Both the position numbers and the translations under genes were made by a program. Source: an uncultured Eubacteriales bacterium (lineage in GTDB: Bacteria > Bacillota > Clostridia > Christensenellales > Borkfalkiaceae). Taken from it: a stretch of DNA of 6,354 bases. The DNA lies in the NCBI GenBank assembly GCA_905211955.1, contig CAJMCT010000058.1, forward strand, positions 1 through 6,354, written 5' to 3'. Positions 1-5,566 of this stretch are shown here, in pieces. The notes under the pieces were generated by a model. That model was not told the origin of the DNA. It saw nothing but the letters and a program-made list of their open reading frames with translations, and did not search any database. Numbering within the stretch: position 1 is the first letter of the stretch; the number at the start of each line of letters is the position of its first letter.

Positions 1-694
1 TAGTACCTTTATAAGCACTTGGACATTTAATATTGTTGTCATTTAAATATGAAACTATATCACTAACTCCTTTACCATAATAAGCCATTTTAAATATATT
101 TTTAACTACTGGTGCTACTTCAGGGTCAGAAATTAAATGACCTTTATCTTCCGGATCTCTCATATATCCATAACATGGTTTACTACCTATAAACTTGCCT
201 TGTTGTTTTTTATTCTTTAGTATAGAACGAATTTTCTTTGAAGTGTCTTTACTAGTCATATCATTGAATAATGATTTAAATGGAGCGATATCATTATTAG
301 CGCTATCTAAAAAAGTATCTACACCATCTAGAATTGAAATAAACCTAATTTTATTTGCAGGAAAATATTCTTCAAGAAGATTTCCACATTCAACATGATT
401 TCTGCCTAATCTTGATAAATCTTTTGTGATTACACAATTAATGCGTCCACTTTCAATGTCTTTAATCATTCTTTGAAATCCAGGTCTATTAAAATTAGTA
501 CCGGTATATCCATCATCAACATATTCATCAACGAATGTAAAGCCATTTTCCTTTACAAAGTCCATTAATAAATGTCTTTGATTAATGACACTCTCACTAT
601 CTGACTCATAAGTCTTATCCTCATCACTTTCTGATAATCTGATGTAATTTCCAACTCTATAAAAACTTGGTGCTTGTATTATATTGCTATACAC
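1..694 (-). CDS. Large serine recombinase (resolvase/integrase), C-terminus beyond the window
   Basis: Site-specific recombinase of the large serine family, which excises and integrates transposons, conjugative elements or phages through a covalent serine-DNA intermediate. The 231 visible residues cover the whole N-terminal catalytic domain: nucleophile context Y17-I-R19-L-S21, YVDDGYTGTNFNRPGF at 58-73, and DLSRLGRN at 92-99 with the catalytic-type arginines R95 and R98. From about residue 140 the start of the 'recombinase' DNA-binding domain follows (KKIRS, then a G-KPCYGY stretch). The zinc-ribbon and coiled-coil part is missing because the gene runs off the left edge. The start is GTG at 694: it lies 6 nt after GGAAGGAG, and the two codons just upstream are TAG and TAA, so no longer start is possible. 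Codon use is more AT-rich than in the housekeeping genes to the right, consistent with transfer. Best match by eye is to the Clostridia transposon/ICE recombinases (TnpX/TndX-like); phage integrase is an alternative. Confidence 0.93.
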   Translation of the reverse strand, partial: MYSNIIQAPSFYRVGNYIRLSESDEDKTYESDSESVINQRHLLMDFVKENGFTFVDEYVDDGYTGTNFNRPGFQRMIKDIESGRINCVITKDLSRLGRNHVECGNLLEEYFPANKIRFISILDGVDTFLDSANNDIAPFKSLFNDMTSKDTSKKIRSILKNKKQQGKFIGSKPCYGYMRDPEDKGHLISDPEVAPVVKNIFKMAYYGKGVSDIVSYLNDNNIKCPSAYKGT

Positions 695-739
695 TTACTA
701 CTCCTTCCATAGTGCATAACTTTGAGTAAGCAATATAAT
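678..739. repeat. 10-bp inverted repeat around the recombinase start and promoter
   Basis: ATTATATTGC at 678-687 and GCAATATAAT at 730-739 are perfect inverted copies separated by 42 bp. One arm lies in recombinase codons 3-6, the other overlaps the -10 element and predicted start site. The upstream arm would be mostly outside the transcript, so a protein-binding (operator or recombinase) site is more plausible than an RNA hairpin. The arms are AT-rich, so chance is possible. Confidence 0.35.
701..708 (-). promoter_or_regulatory. RBS fixing the GTG start of the recombinase
   Basis: Read on the minus strand this is GGAAGGAG, 6 nt before the GTG at 694. Tandem in-frame stops TAG-TAA fill the spacer, so this site decides the start codon. 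Confidence 0.8.
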
Positions 740-748
740 TATATCATA
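738..748 (-). promoter_or_regulatory. Extended -10 promoter for the recombinase
   Basis: The minus strand reads TATGATATAAT, a perfect extended -10 (TRTGnTATAAT). No convincing -35 lies 16-18 nt upstream, which is common for extended -10 promoters. The predicted start near 731 gives a leader of about 37 nt that includes the recombinase RBS. The promoter lies after the 28-codon micro-ORF, so the recombinase need not be cotranscribed with it. The right arm of a 10-bp inverted repeat (730-739) overlaps the -10. Confidence 0.6.
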
Positions 749-760
749 TTCCTATCTATA

Positions 761-847
761 TTACTGAGTTTCTAACATCATTTTTAGGTACTCCTCTATT
801 AATTCCACCAAATTTTTATCTTTATCAAAAGTTTCTGTTATATTCAT
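761..847 (-). CDS. 28-aa micro-ORF upstream of the recombinase, unknown function
   Basis: A small ORF encoding 28 residues, beginning MNITETFDKDKNLVEL and ending MMLETQ, that I do not recognise. The support is its signals: GGAGGGG lies 8 nt before the ATG, one of the strongest Shine-Dalgarno sites in the window, and the ORF has the same orientation as the recombinase it precedes. The peptide has an acidic/polar N-terminus and a predicted amphipathic helix over about residues 13-26 (NLVELIEEYLKMML); it shows no signal peptide or cysteines. It could be a tiny element-encoded regulator, a translated leader, or the remnant of a longer gene. It is too short to assign by eye, and coding status rests mainly on the RBS. 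Confidence 0.5.
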   Translation of the reverse strand: MNITETFDKDKNLVELIEEYLKMMLETQ

Positions 848-855
848 CTACTATA

Positions 856-862
856 CCCCTCC
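856..862 (-). promoter_or_regulatory. Strong RBS of the 28-aa micro-ORF
   Basis: GGAGGGG on the minus strand, 8 nt before the ATG at 847. It is the main evidence that the micro-ORF is translated. Confidence 0.55.
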
Positions 863-926
863 ATTCAATTTTATGAAATTCAAAAAGTTATAAGACTAAA
901 GTTTATCAAAATTAATTTTAAGCAAT

Positions 927-952
927 AAAAAACCCACCTAAAAAGGTGGGTT
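927..952 (-). terminator. Intrinsic terminator of rpmB
   Basis: A 9-bp perfect stem (931-939 with 944-952) around a 4-nt loop. Read on the minus strand it is AACCCACCT, loop, AGGTGGGTT followed by TTTT. It lies 16 bp past the rpmB stop. It insulates rpmB from the element-like genes further left, and its left edge is the last clearly chromosomal landmark before the recombinase module. Confidence 0.88.
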
Positions 953-968
953 AATATTTTAGATAAAA

Positions 969-1160
969 TTAAGCCCTTTCAACCTTACCGCTCTTTAAGC
1001 ATCTGGTGCAAACGTATTCTTTTTTAACGGTGCCGTTTTCCTTTTTAACGCTAACTTTTTGAAGGTTTGCTTCAAACAAAACGGGGGTCTTGCGGTTAGA
1101 GTGGCTAACTAAGTTGCCAGAAAGTTTACCTTTACCACAAACACTGCATACTTTACTCAT
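969..1160 (-). CDS. rpmB: 50S ribosomal protein L28
   Basis: Large-subunit ribosomal protein L28, 63 aa, the usual length. The N-terminus (KVCSVCGKGKLSGNLVSHSN), the central NLQKV and the C-terminal VCTRCLKSGKVERA are the L28 signature. Two CxxC pairs (C5/C8 and C51/C54) mark the zinc-binding 'C+' form, as opposed to cysteine-free paralogues used under zinc limitation. The ATG at 1160 is preceded by AGGAGG with 9-nt spacing. The gene is monocistronic, with its own promoter upstream and a strong terminator downstream. It is divergent from the Asp23-family gene; in Bacillus subtilis rpmB likewise sits beside yloU-yloV, so this is ancestral context. No anomalies. Confidence 0.98.
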   Translation of the reverse strand: MSKVCSVCGKGKLSGNLVSHSNRKTPVLFEANLQKVSVKKENGTVKKEYVCTRCLKSGKVERA

Positions 1161-1169
1161 ATATAATTT

Positions 1170-1175
1170 CCTCCT
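1170..1175 (-). promoter_or_regulatory. Consensus RBS of rpmB
   Basis: Perfect AGGAGG on the minus strand, 9 nt before the ATG. It confirms the start codon and strong translation. Confidence 0.85.
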
Positions 1176-1205
1176 GATGGATAATAGTTATTTTTAACAA
1201 CAATT

Positions 1206-1234
1206 ACTCTAACATAATTTTAATTAAAAAGCAA
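1206..1234 (-). promoter_or_regulatory. Predicted promoter of rpmB
   Basis: On the minus strand, TTGCTT (1229-1234), a 17-nt spacer, then TAGAGT (1206-1211) with an upstream TG giving an extended -10 (TATGTTAGAGT). The predicted start near 1199 gives a leader of about 39 nt carrying the AGGAGG site. The hexamers are imperfect, but spacing and location fit. Confidence 0.5.
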
Positions 1235-1314
1235 CAAAAAAACGCTAAATTTTTAAAAATTTTGGTGTAATTGGATATATAAATCAAAAAAATTTAATAA
1301 TTTCTATCAAAGGG

Positions 1315-1343
1315 TTGCAAAATGGCTTTAAATATTGTAAAAT
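1315..1343 (+). promoter_or_regulatory. Sigma-A-type promoter of the Asp23-fakA operon
   Basis: TTGCAA (1315-1320), exactly 17 nt, then TAAAAT (1338-1343); predicted start near 1350, about 19 nt before the ATG at 1369. Because the promoter lies inside the open frame that extends upstream of that ATG, it argues against any start earlier than 1369. Confidence 0.7.
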
Positions 1344-1368
1344 GTATATGAATTTCAGTGAGGTAGAT

Positions 1369-1719
1369 ATGGCTGTAAGGACTAACAACATATACGGAAA
1401 AATAACTATTTCCAATAAAACCATAGCGCGTTTTGTATCGCACGTAGCGATCGACAGTTATGGTATTGTTGATTTTGTCCCGAGAAATCTTTTAGATTCG
1501 GCAATAAGTTTCTTGAAATTTGGAACTGAAGTAAGGGGTGTAAGAGTACACTCTAACGGCGACCGCGTATGTATAGAAGTTTCGGTAATAGTAAAATACG
1601 GAGTTTCGATTAAAGCGGTTATTGAATCTTTAACGGAAGCAATAAAGTATAAAGTAGAACGTTTTACTGGAATGCTTGTAGACACCATAAACGTAAAAGT
1701 AATGGGAGTTCAACGTTAA
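1369..1719 (+). CDS. yloU: Asp23/Gls24 family (YloU-like) protein
   Basis: A 116-aa Asp23/Gls24 (DUF322) protein. Family members are small cytoplasmic or membrane-associated proteins tied to envelope stress; their biochemical role is unsettled. Visible family features are the N-terminal YGKITISNKTIARFVSHVAIDS, the central VRVHSNGDRVCIEVSVIVKYG, and the C-terminal V-V-KVMGV ending. There are no membrane segments or cysteine motifs. I chose the ATG at 1369, with GAGG 4-5 nt upstream and a promoter at 1315-1343; the frame stays open back to a TTG at 1315, but that TTG is the -35 box. fakA starts 49 bp downstream with no terminator between, so the two are cotranscribed, matching the yloU-yloV pair of many Bacillota and suggesting a linked function. 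Confidence 0.93.
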   Translation: MAVRTNNIYGKITISNKTIARFVSHVAIDSYGIVDFVPRNLLDSAISFLKFGTEVRGVRVHSNGDRVCIEVSVIVKYGVSIKAVIESLTEAIKYKVERFTGMLVDTINVKVMGVQR

Positions 1720-1768
1720 GGATAAAAAATTTATTTGATTTTTTCTTCTTTATAGTGGAGTTAATTAT

Positions 1769-3397
1769 ATGCAAAAAACGATAAACGGAGTAATGTTTAA
1801 GTCAATGATTTTGACTGCGGCTAAACTCCTTGAAATAAATAGAGTAAACATAGACGCATTAAACGTTTTCCCTGTACCTGATGGTGACACGGGAACGAAT
1901 ATGAGTTTGACTATACAATCGTCAGTTAAGGCGATATTAAACTGTAAAAGCAACAATTTATCTGAGATTGCGGAAGCGGCTTCAAAAGGCGCACTCCGTG
2001 GTGCACGTGGAAACTCGGGTGTAATACTTTCACAAGTTTTGCGTGGCCTTTGCAACGTATTAAAAGAAGCGACTGAAATTGACGTAAAACTCTTTACGCA
2101 AGGTTTAATCGCAGGTGCTGAAGTTGCTTATGGCGCAGTTAGTAAACCTAAGGAAGGCACGATTTTAACCGTTGCAAGAATGGTTGCCGAACATGCCCAA
2201 TCAATCAGAAGCAAAAACAAAGATTTTGAAACCTTCTTCCCCGAAATTATCGCAAAGGGTAATGAAGCGGTGGAACTTACCCCAAAACTACTTCCCGTCT
2301 TAAAGAAAGCAGGTGTTGTAGACGCGGGTGGTAAAGGACTTATGTGCCTTTACGAAGGTATGTATAAAGCACTTATGGGCGAAACCGTGAGTGGCGATAC
2401 CTATACTCAAGACGTAAAATCATCTGAAACGGCAATGGAACATGCCGATATAATGAGCCTTGGAAACATAGAATTTGCTTATTGTACGGAATTTTTCATT
2501 ATAAACCTATATAAAAAGACTACTCTTGCCGATATTGAAAGGTTAAGAGAAGCGCTTATGAGAATAGGTGACTGCGTTATCGTTATTGGTGACTTAGAAC
2601 TTGTAAAAGTTCACGTTCACACCAATCAACCGGGTGTTGCACTCTCTAAAGCGTTAGAACTTGGAGAACTCGATAAACTTAAAATTGAAAACATGTTAGA
2701 GCAAAACCGTGCTCTAATGAAAAAATATGAAGAAGAAAAGAAAGAAATGGGTATGCTTGCCGTTTCCGCAGGTGAAGGTCTTTCAAACATCTTCAAGGAT
2801 TTAATGGTAGACGCAGTTATAGAAGGCGGTCAAAGTATGAATCCTTCGGCTAGCGATATTGCTGATGCCGTTCAAAGAATTAACGCTGAAAACGTTTTCG
2901 TTTTCCCCAACAACAAGAACATAATTCTTGCTGCTGAGCAAGCAAAATCGATAGTAGAAAACAGGACGATTCACGTTATCCCAACAAAGAATATTCCGCA
3001 AGGATTTTCCGCTGCGTTATCGTTTAATCCCGAACTTCCGGCAGACGAAAACAAGGCAAATATGATTCACGCGCTTGATACCATAACGGTAGGTCAAGTG
3101 ACTTATGCGGTAAGAAATACCAAGATGGACGGCTTTGATCTAAAAGTTGGCGACATCATGGGGCTTGACAACAAAAAGATACTCGCAACTGGTAAAAACA
3201 TTAGCCAAGTCACCTTGGATTTGATTGCAAGATTAAGAAGCGGCGAGGAACTTATCACTCTTTATTACGGTCAAGACGTAAAGGAAGAAGATGCGATAGA
3301 ACTTCAAAACAAGATAAAAGAAACTTATCCCGAATGTGACGTAGAAATACAATACGGCGGTCAACCCATCTATTATTACTTTATTGCTTTGGAATAA
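1769..3397 (+). CDS. fakA: Fatty acid kinase ATP-binding subunit FakA (YloV, DAK2 domain)
   Basis: FakA phosphorylates exogenous fatty acids presented by a FakB (DegV-family) carrier, giving acyl-phosphate for phospholipid synthesis via PlsX/PlsY. At 542 aa it is full length. The N-terminal DhaL-like kinase domain (about 1-200) has the Mg-ATP motif NVFPVPDGDTGTNM (32-45, with D38 and D40), GARGNSGVILSQ (78-89) and AGVVDAGGKGL (181-191). The middle domain carries C239 and the HVH of H282/H284, which I recall as conserved metal-type residues in Staphylococcus FakA. A charged linker (about 302-326) leads to the C-terminal domain with GGQSMNPS (353-360) and the terminal GGQPIYYYFIALE family ending. 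The ATG has GTGGAG 8 nt upstream. It is the second gene of the Asp23-fakA operon and is closed by a terminator 6 bp after the stop. No fakB is in the window, which is usual because fakB genes are scattered. Confidence 0.97.
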   Translation: MQKTINGVMFKSMILTAAKLLEINRVNIDALNVFPVPDGDTGTNMSLTIQSSVKAILNCKSNNLSEIAEAASKGALRGARGNSGVILSQVLRGLCNVLKEATEIDVKLFTQGLIAGAEVAYGAVSKPKEGTILTVARMVAEHAQSIRSKNKDFETFFPEIIAKGNEAVELTPKLLPVLKKAGVVDAGGKGLMCLYEGMYKALMGETVSGDTYTQDVKSSETAMEHADIMSLGNIEFAYCTEFFIINLYKKTTLADIERLREALMRIGDCVIVIGDLELVKVHVHTNQPGVALSKALELGELDKLKIENMLEQNRALMKKYEEEKKEMGMLAVSAGEGLSNIFKDLMVDAVIEGGQSMNPSASDIADAVQRINAENVFVFPNNKNIILAAEQAKSIVENRTIHVIPTKNIPQGFSAALSFNPELPADENKANMIHALDTITVGQVTYAVRNTKMDGFDLKVGDIMGLDNKKILATGKNISQVTLDLIARLRSGEELITLYYGQDVKEEDAIELQNKIKETYPECDVEIQYGGQPIYYYFIALE

Positions 3398-3403
3398 GAA
3401 TTT

Positions 3404-3435
3404 AAGGGAGAGAGAAATCTTTCCCTTTATTTTTT
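3404..3435 (+). terminator. Intrinsic terminator after fakA
   Basis: A 10-bp stem (3404-3413 with 3418-3427, one G-U pair) closed by a GAAA tetraloop, then TATTTTTT. It ends the Asp23-fakA transcript. Only 19 bp remain before the recG ATG, too little for a separate standard promoter, so recG probably depends on readthrough or on a promoter inside fakA. Confidence 0.85.
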
Positions 3436-3454
3436 AATTTATCACGGTAAACTT

Positions 3455-4204
3455 ATGGAAATAACTAAAATCAAAGGCATTAACGAAAAAAGAGAAAAAG
3501 ATTTTAATAAACTCGGCATAAAAGACACTAGCGATATGCTCGGGTTTTTTCCTAAAACGTATTTAGATTTAAGGGAAAAACAACTTTTAAAATATGCCTA
3601 CCATAACGACGTGGTGTTGACGACGGGTAAAATCGTAAGTGTTCCAGTTAATAGATTTGTCGGCAAAAGGTTTAACGGCATGGTTAAAACCGTTTGCGAA
3701 CAAGAAGGCTTGATTTTTAGCGTGGTTTGGTTTAATCAACCTTACGTTTTAAATAAGTTAAAGGTTGGCGAAGAATACCTTTTTTACGGCAGAGTTCAAA
3801 ATAGATACGGCGAAATAAGTATGGTAAACCCAAGTTTTGAGCTTTGTGAAAAGGCTTTTAGACTAAAAGGTATAGTTCCGCAGTACGTTTGCAAGGGGAA
3901 TTTGAATCAAAAAATAGTAAGAGATAGTGTAAAACTTGCCGTAGACATAGAAAAACCAAAGAGTATAATACCCTTTGATTTACAGGTAAAGTATGATTTG
4001 GTAGACTTGTATAGGTCTTATAAAACCGTTCATAACCCCGAAAGTATGGAAGGGATAAGAAAGGCTTCTAATAGAATAGCCGTTGAAGAATACTTTAAAC
4101 TTATATCGGCTTTTAAGTATATAAAAGGTGGTCGTGAACAGGTTAGAATAAACAAATATAACTGCTCGTCAAGAGAATTGGTGGAGATTATCGCAACCAA
4201 ATAG
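3455..4204 (+). CDS. recG: RecG N-terminal half (wedge/OB domain), truncated by an in-frame stop
   Basis: First part of the ATP-dependent branch-migration helicase RecG, 249 aa of about 670. It begins with the helix-hairpin-type IKGINEKREKDFNKLGI (6-22) and FFPKTYLDLR (31-40), then the OB-fold 'wedge' domain (about 50-135, with FYGRVQNRYGEISMVNP) that grips forked DNA, then the linker (NPES...RIAVEEYFKL) leading towards the helicase. It stops at TAG (4202-4204) just where RecG proteins normally continue into FELTGGQ, and that continuation is found in another frame at 4240. No helicase motif lies in this ORF, so alone it could only bind DNA. The ATG follows a weak Shine-Dalgarno (CGGT) and homology starts at once. 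It is either one half of a broken gene or a separately translated subunit. Confidence 0.9.
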   Translation: MEITKIKGINEKREKDFNKLGIKDTSDMLGFFPKTYLDLREKQLLKYAYHNDVVLTTGKIVSVPVNRFVGKRFNGMVKTVCEQEGLIFSVVWFNQPYVLNKLKVGEEYLFYGRVQNRYGEISMVNPSFELCEKAFRLKGIVPQYVCKGNLNQKIVRDSVKLAVDIEKPKSIIPFDLQVKYDLVDLYRSYKTVHNPESMEGIRKASNRIAVEEYFKLISAFKYIKGGREQVRINKYNCSSRELVEIIATK

Positions 4205-4238
4205 GAATGAGGAATGAGAAATTAGGAATTGGAGATGG
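4204..4238 (+). repeat. Degenerate heptanucleotide tandem repeat inserted in recG
   Basis: Five 7-bp units: GGAATGA, GGAATGA, GAAATTA, GGAATTG, GAGATGG, followed by GG. The first two are identical and the rest share the G(G/A)(A/G)AT pattern. The strongly purine-biased stretch has no counterpart in RecG proteins, whose alignment resumes at 4240 (DKFEFTGGQ). Removing 4202-4239 (38 bp) fuses the halves in one frame, as 672 codons; removing only the five units (35 bp) also restores frame but leaves the TAG. The repeat supplies the stop context and the ATG at 4207. It resembles short heptamer repeats that are dispersed in some bacterial genomes, but no second copy is in this window. Confidence 0.75.
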
Positions 4239-5511
4239 GGATAAGTTTGAATTCACGGGCGGGCAAAGACAAGCCGTAAACGAAATTTATGCCGATTTAA
4301 CGAGTGAAAAAGTTATGAATAGGCTTATGCAAGGCGACGTTGGTAGTGGTAAAACGGCTGTTTCGCTATGCGCAATTTTCATGGCGGTAAAAAGCGGTTT
4401 TCAAGTAGTAATGCTCGCTCCAACGGAAGTTTTGGCAAGGCAAAACTATCAGATAATATCTAAGGTTTTTAACGATTATAACGTTGAACTTTTAGTGGGG
4501 AGCCTAAAACAAAGCGAGAAAAAGGAAATTAAGAAAAATCTTAAAGACGGCAAGATAAATATCCTTGTAGGCACGCACGCGGTTATAGAAAACGACGTAG
4601 AGTTTAAAAAACTTTCTTTATGTATTTGTGACGAGCAACAACGTTTTGGTGTAGCCCAAAGAAGCGCGCTTATGAGTAAGGGCATTACCCCAGACGTTTT
4701 GGTTATGAGCGCAACACCTATTCCAAGAACTTTGTCGCTTATAGTATACGGAGACTTGGATATTACTACTATATCTGATAAACCAAAGCAAAGAATTCCT
4801 ATTCAAACGAACATTGTTCCTAAAGAAAAGTATAACGATATGCTTTTCTTTATAGAAAAAGAAATAAAGCAAGGTAGACAAGCCTACCTAGTTTGTCCTA
4901 AGATTGAAGGCGACGAAGAAGGCACGGTTATGAGCGTCACCGAACTTTTTGAAGAAATAAAAGAGAAGTTGCCATCGGTAAACGTTGGGCTTTTGCACGG
5001 CAAAATGAAAGAAATAGAAAAAAATGCCGTTATGCAAGACTTTAAAGATAAAAAGATAGGGCTTTTAGTATCCACAACGGTTATAGAAGTAGGTGTAGAC
5101 GTTCCCGATGCTTCGGTTATGGTAATTTATAATGCTGAAAGGTTTGGGCTTTCTCAACTTCACCAACTACGTGGTCGTGTTGGTAGGTCTGACATTAAAA
5201 GTTATTGCTTTTTGCTTACCGGCGCAAAAGACGGCTTGGCAATAGAAAGATTGACAATTTTAAAGGACAATAACGACGGGTTTAAGATTTCCGAATACGA
5301 CTATAAACTTCGTGGTGCGGGCGACTTTATGGGGGATAGACAAAGCGGAAAATCAATGAGTGACTTAGGATACTTAAATTACGATACCGAATCAATCTTC
5401 CTTGCAAAAAAGATTAGCGACGAAGTGTTTGAAACGGGCAAAAACACCGAAGAAATTCGCACCATCGCAATCAAAAAGTACCAAAAACTTAAAGACATAA
5501 CTATGAACTAA
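4207..5511 (+). CDS. recG: RecG C-terminal half (SF2 helicase domains), restarted after the repeat
   Basis: The helicase part of RecG, 434 aa, which would drive Holliday-junction and stalled-fork reversal by ATP hydrolysis. Residues 1-11 come from the repeat; homology begins at DKFEFTGGQ (12-20, Q-motif-like). The SF2 motifs are intact: Walker A GDVGSGKT (43-50), APTEVLA (71-77), GTHA (122-125), Walker B DEQQRFGV (142-149; most RecG proteins have DEQH), SATPIPRT (168-175), motif VI RGRVGR (322-327), and the RecG-specific RGAGDF...GDRQSG region (369-381). The C-terminus looks complete. The ATG at 4207 lies 2 nt after the stop of the first half, with AGGA directly touching it, too close for a normal Shine-Dalgarno, so expression would need termination-reinitiation. 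Intact motifs without further stops suggest a recent break or retained function as a two-piece protein. A terminator follows at 5523. Confidence 0.92.
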   Translation: MRNEKLGIGDGDKFEFTGGQRQAVNEIYADLTSEKVMNRLMQGDVGSGKTAVSLCAIFMAVKSGFQVVMLAPTEVLARQNYQIISKVFNDYNVELLVGSLKQSEKKEIKKNLKDGKINILVGTHAVIENDVEFKKLSLCICDEQQRFGVAQRSALMSKGITPDVLVMSATPIPRTLSLIVYGDLDITTISDKPKQRIPIQTNIVPKEKYNDMLFFIEKEIKQGRQAYLVCPKIEGDEEGTVMSVTELFEEIKEKLPSVNVGLLHGKMKEIEKNAVMQDFKDKKIGLLVSTTVIEVGVDVPDASVMVIYNAERFGLSQLHQLRGRVGRSDIKSYCFLLTGAKDGLAIERLTILKDNNDGFKISEYDYKLRGAGDFMGDRQSGKSMSDLGYLNYDTESIFLAKKISDEVFETGKNTEEIRTIAIKKYQKLKDITMN

Positions 5512-5522
5512 AAACTATAACA

Positions 5523-5557
5523 AAAACCCCACGAGAAATCGTGGGGTTTTAATTTTT
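5523..5557. terminator. Bidirectional intrinsic terminator between recG and rubrerythrin
   Basis: A perfect 12-bp stem (5523-5534 with 5539-5550) with core CCCCACGA/TCGTGGGG and a GAAA loop. The plus strand runs into TTTTAATTTTT; the minus strand ends TTTTTGTT. It sits between convergent genes, 11 bp past the recG stop and 16 bp past the rubrerythrin stop, and can serve both. Confidence 0.92.
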
Positions 5558-5566
5558 AATAAAATC

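Noticed and set aside
195..398. Plus-strand ORF of 67 codons inside the recombinase gene
   Set aside because: It is antisense to the well-supported serine recombinase catalytic domain, has no RBS and resembles no protein.
884..906. Near direct repeat AAAGTTAT / AAAGTTTAT as an attachment-site core
   Set aside because: The copies differ, are short and AT-rich, and without the other element end no att core can be claimed.
1247..1262. 16-bp perfect palindrome AAATTTTTAAAAATTT in the divergent rpmB/Asp23 spacer
   Set aside because: It is pure A/T in a very AT-rich spacer and does not overlap either predicted promoter core; chance or an UP-like tract explains it.
1315..1368. Longer start for the Asp23-family protein at TTG 1315
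   Set aside because: The TTG is the -35 box of a good promoter, the extra 18 residues do not match the family, and the ATG at 1369 has its own GAGG site.
4202..4210. Stop-codon reassignment explaining the recG interruption
   Set aside because: TAG is followed by TGA two codons later in the same frame, and homology resumes in a different frame, so recoding would not rejoin the protein.
4195..4215. Programmed ribosomal frameshift joining the two recG ORFs
   Set aside because: No slippery heptamer of the X-XXY-YYZ type occurs at ACC AAA TAG, and the following sequence is repeat-like rather than a stable hairpin. Reinitiation at ATG 4207 is simpler.
4476..5075. Several minus-strand ORFs of 63-87 codons opposite the recG helicase half
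   Set aside because: They are antisense to conserved helicase motifs, lack ribosome binding sites and have low-complexity translations; the same applies to those opposite the Asp23 gene and fakA.
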